Positions 6,525 to 8,268 of a stretch of 8,268 nucleotides of DNA are shown in pieces. The DNA is taken from the NCBI GenBank assembly GCA_945827565.1, contig CALZNR010000045.1, forward strand, positions 1 through 8,268. The letters run 5' to 3'. How positions within the stretch are numbered: position 1 is the first letter of the stretch; the number at the start of each line of letters is the position of its first letter. Origin of the DNA: an uncultured Prevotella sp. (GTDB lineage: Bacteria > Bacteroidota > Bacteroidia > Bacteroidales > Bacteroidaceae). The notes under the pieces are model-generated. The model was given only the letters and a program-made list of their open reading frames with translations, was not told the origin of the DNA and ran no database searches. The translations under genes were made by a program, and so were the position numbers.

Positions 6525-7496
6525 ATTTCGTTCTATCACATAATCAAGGTAAGCTGTGAGCGCACGTTTCACCTCCTCATTGCCCTCCAAACCATCGATA
6601 TAGGATTGCGCCTTGGCTTTCAGCTCCATCATGCGCCGTTGGGCATACTCTATACCGCCATGACTAAGGGTATAATCCACCAACTTCGCTATCTCTTCGC
6701 TGCACACCTGATGGCTTTTCACCTTCATGGCCAGATGCTTGATGCTGGCATCATCGCTCTGGTTCACCGCATAGATTACCGGTAGCGTAAGCTTGCCCTC
6801 TGCCATGTCGTTTCCTGTGGGTTTACCTATATCCGAAGAGGGGAAATAATCAAAAATATCGTCTTTTATCTGGAAGATAGTGCCAAGACAGAGGCCAAAC
6901 TCTTTGGCAGCCGAAATCTCTTGCTCAGAAGCACCTGCAGAGAGGGCTCCCACTGCGCAGCAAGAAGCAAAGAGTGCTGCTGTTTTCTGCTTGATTACCT
7001 CGTAGTACACCTCTTCTGAAATATCCTGTCGAGAGATGTTGCTCAACTGCAATATCTCGCCTCCAACAAGCGTTCTGCCCAGTTCTGAGAGCTCTGCCAC
7101 AATGGTAGTGTTGCGGGTTTGTGCCACGCTGAGCAGTGACGAAGAAAGCAGATAATCACCCACCAGCACAGCCACCTGATTGTTGTAAATGGCATTGACA
7201 GAGGCTTGTCCACGACGCTCGTTGCTCTCATCAACCACATCATCGTGCACCAAACTGGCAGTGTGTAGCAACTCCAGTCCCACCGCTGCATGAAGAGTTT
7301 CGCTGTTCACTCCTCCATAACACTGCGCTATCAGCAAAATAAGCATGGGGCGCATACGCTTGCCCTGACACTTGCGTATGTGCTCAAGAACACTACCCAA
7401 CAGTCCGTCACGGTGTGTCAGGGCTGCTGCAAAGAGAGCATCAAACTGCTGCATCTCCTTGTCAATAGGTTTGGTTATAGACAGGATATCGCTCAT
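6519..7496 (-). CDS. long-chain all-trans polyprenyl diphosphate synthase
   Basis: Adds isopentenyl units head-to-tail to an allylic diphosphate, very likely making the menaquinone side chain. From ATG 7496 the protein is 325 residues. It has the substrate-binding GKRMRP at 45-50, the first aspartate-rich motif DDVVD at 85-89 (LLHTASLVHDDVVDE) and the second, DDIFD, at 212-216 (FQIKDDIFDYF), followed by GKPTGNDMAEGKLTLP. Residues five and four before the first motif are A80 and S81. Small residues there are known to permit long products rather than farnesyl- or geranylgeranyl-length ones. The frame stays open to a TTG at 7517, but that codon overlaps the predicted -7 box, so ATG 7496 is preferred. 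Divergent from polA, convergent with deoC. Exact chain length cannot be read from sequence. Confidence 0.94.
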   Translation of the reverse strand: MSDILSITKPIDKEMQQFDALFAAALTHRDGLLGSVLEHIRKCQGKRMRPMLILLIAQCYGGVNSETLHAAVGLELLHTASLVHDDVVDESNERRGQASVNAIYNNQVAVLVGDYLLSSSLLSVAQTRNTTIVAELSELGRTLVGGEILQLSNISRQDISEEVYYEVIKQKTAALFASCCAVGALSAGASEQEISAAKEFGLCLGTIFQIKDDIFDYFPSSDIGKPTGNDMAEGKLTLPVIYAVNQSDDASIKHLAMKVKSHQVCSEEIAKLVDYTLSHGGIEYAQRRMMELKAKAQSYIDGLEGNEEVKRALTAYLDYVIERNK

Positions 7497-7514
7497 GGGG
7501 AAATTAAATCTTGG

Positions 7515-7522
7515 CAAAATTA
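7515..7522 (-). promoter_or_regulatory. candidate -7 box for the polyprenyl synthase gene
   Basis: Read on the minus strand, TAATTTTG matches TAnnTTTG exactly and ends 18 bases before the ATG at 7496. A TCTG, one base from the -33 TTTG, lies 19 bases further upstream. It sits in the 87-bp divergent intergenic region shared with polA. Confidence 0.5.
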
Positions 7523-7555
7523 CAGAAATTATCGGAGGAAACAGAAAAAAATTCG

Positions 7556-7563
7556 TAATTTTA
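7556..7563 (+). promoter_or_regulatory. possible -7 box for polA
   Basis: TAATTTTA differs from TAnnTTTG only at the last base and lies 20 bases before the polA ATG, the same layout as the opposite-strand box. No TTTG is found at the -33 distance. This is weaker than the two exact matches in the window. Confidence 0.3.
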
Positions 7564-7583
7564 CACGATTAAAATACAGAAAC

Positions 7584-8268
7584 ATGGAGAAACTTTTCCT
7601 GATTGATGCCTACGCCATGATCTACAGGGCGTATTACGCCATGATAAAGAATCCGAGAATCAACTCAAAGGGGCAGAACACATCTGCCATCATGGGCTTT
7701 GTAAACTCGCTGCACGAGATACTCACCAAAGAGCAACCCACCCTACTGGGCGTGGCTTTCGACCCAGCCGGACCCACCTTCAGACACGAGGCTTATCCCG
7801 AATACAAGGCACAGCGCGAGAGCTGTCCGGAAGACATCAAGGCATCGGTGCCCATCATCAAGAAAATTCTCAACGCCTACCATATCCCAATACTCGAATG
7901 TGCGGGGTATGAGGCCGACGACGTGATAGGAACACTTGCCACACAGGCAGCCCAGCAGGGCATCTACACCCTGATGGTGACTCCAGACAAGGACTACGCC
8001 CAACTGGTGGGACCCTGCGTAAAGATGTTCAGGCCACACTATGGCAACAACGGCTACGAAGAAATGGGCGTGGAAGAAGTGAAGCAGAAATACGAAATCA
8101 GCAACACCTCACAGGTGATAGACCTGCTGGGACTGATGGGCGACACTGCCGACAATATACCCGGATGCCCTGGAGTGGGAGAAAAAACCGCCGTGAAACT
8201 GATAAAACAATTCGGTTCCATCGAACAACTGCTGCAAAACACCCACCTGCTCACCGGAGCTCTGAAGA
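7584..8268 (+). CDS. polA: DNA polymerase I, N-terminal part (runs off the window)
   Basis: Repair and Okazaki-fragment-processing polymerase. The frame is open from ATG 7584 to the window edge, giving 228 codons with no stop, so only the 5'-nuclease (flap endonuclease) domain is seen. It opens with MEKLFLIDAYAMIYRAYYA, containing metal ligand D8. Further acidic ligands are E110, D112 and D113 in YEADDVIG, then D135 and D137 in TPDKDYAQLV. The helix-3-turn-helix region has GDTADNIPGCPGVGEKTAVKL from G186, with D187 and D190. The sequence is very close to Bacteroides/Prevotella PolA. Whether the 3'-5' proofreading and polymerase domains are intact cannot be judged. It is divergent from the polyprenyl synthase gene. 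Confidence 0.96.
   Translation, partial: MEKLFLIDAYAMIYRAYYAMIKNPRINSKGQNTSAIMGFVNSLHEILTKEQPTLLGVAFDPAGPTFRHEAYPEYKAQRESCPEDIKASVPIIKKILNAYHIPILECAGYEADDVIGTLATQAAQQGIYTLMVTPDKDYAQLVGPCVKMFRPHYGNNGYEEMGVEEVKQKYEISNTSQVIDLLGLMGDTADNIPGCPGVGEKTAVKLIKQFGSIEQLLQNTHLLTGALK

Noticed and set aside
7497..7517. TTG start seven codons upstream of the polyprenyl synthase ATG.
   Set aside because: The TTG overlaps the predicted -7 box, so it would lie upstream of the transcript start; the ATG at 7496 gives the usual family N-terminus.
7534..7539. GGAGGA as a Shine-Dalgarno for polA.
   Set aside because: It lies about 45 bases before the polA ATG, and upstream of the possible polA -7 box, so it would not be in position to act.

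Overview
The window is an ordinary chromosomal housekeeping segment from a member of the Bacteroidota, most likely order Bacteroidales and close to the Prevotella group. The proteins read like Bacteroides/Prevotella orthologues throughout. Most starts lack a Shine-Dalgarno sequence and follow A-rich leaders, and several gene starts sit just downstream of TAnnTTTG-type -7 boxes, the Bacteroidota promoter signature. Species cannot be settled from sequence alone. I see no insertion sequence, prophage, CRISPR array, tRNA or rRNA.

Layout. Six plus-strand genes run from the left: mnmG (tRNA wobble-uridine modification), apt (adenine salvage), uvrC (nucleotide-excision repair nuclease), dtd (D-aminoacyl-tRNA deacylase), a small MazG-like nucleotide pyrophosphohydrolase, and deoC (deoxyribose-phosphate aldolase). 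A hairpin terminator at about 6486-6524 separates deoC from a convergent minus-strand long-chain polyprenyl diphosphate synthase. That gene is divergent from polA, which begins at 7584 and runs off the right edge, so only its 5' nuclease domain is visible.

Together the genes cover nucleotide salvage and sanitation (apt, MazG-like, deoC), DNA repair (uvrC, polA), translation quality (mnmG, dtd) and quinone side-chain synthesis (polyprenyl synthase). The six co-directional genes may be transcribed together in part, but a good -7 box just before dtd suggests a separate promoter for dtd-mazG-deoC.

The most notable non-coding feature is a perfect 18-bp palindrome, AAGTTTCACGTGAAACTT, between apt and uvrC. 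Its 14-bp core is identical to the core of the bacterial chromosomal centromere site parS, which suggests a ParB-binding site and an origin-proximal position. Other points worth a look are a strong Shine-Dalgarno with a GTG start at uvrC (rare in this phylum), a His/Cys-rich N-terminal extension on DeoC, and a triple 21-23 bp direct repeat before deoC in which every copy carries a reverse-strand TAnnTTTG box. I found no convincing undescribed multi-gene system here.
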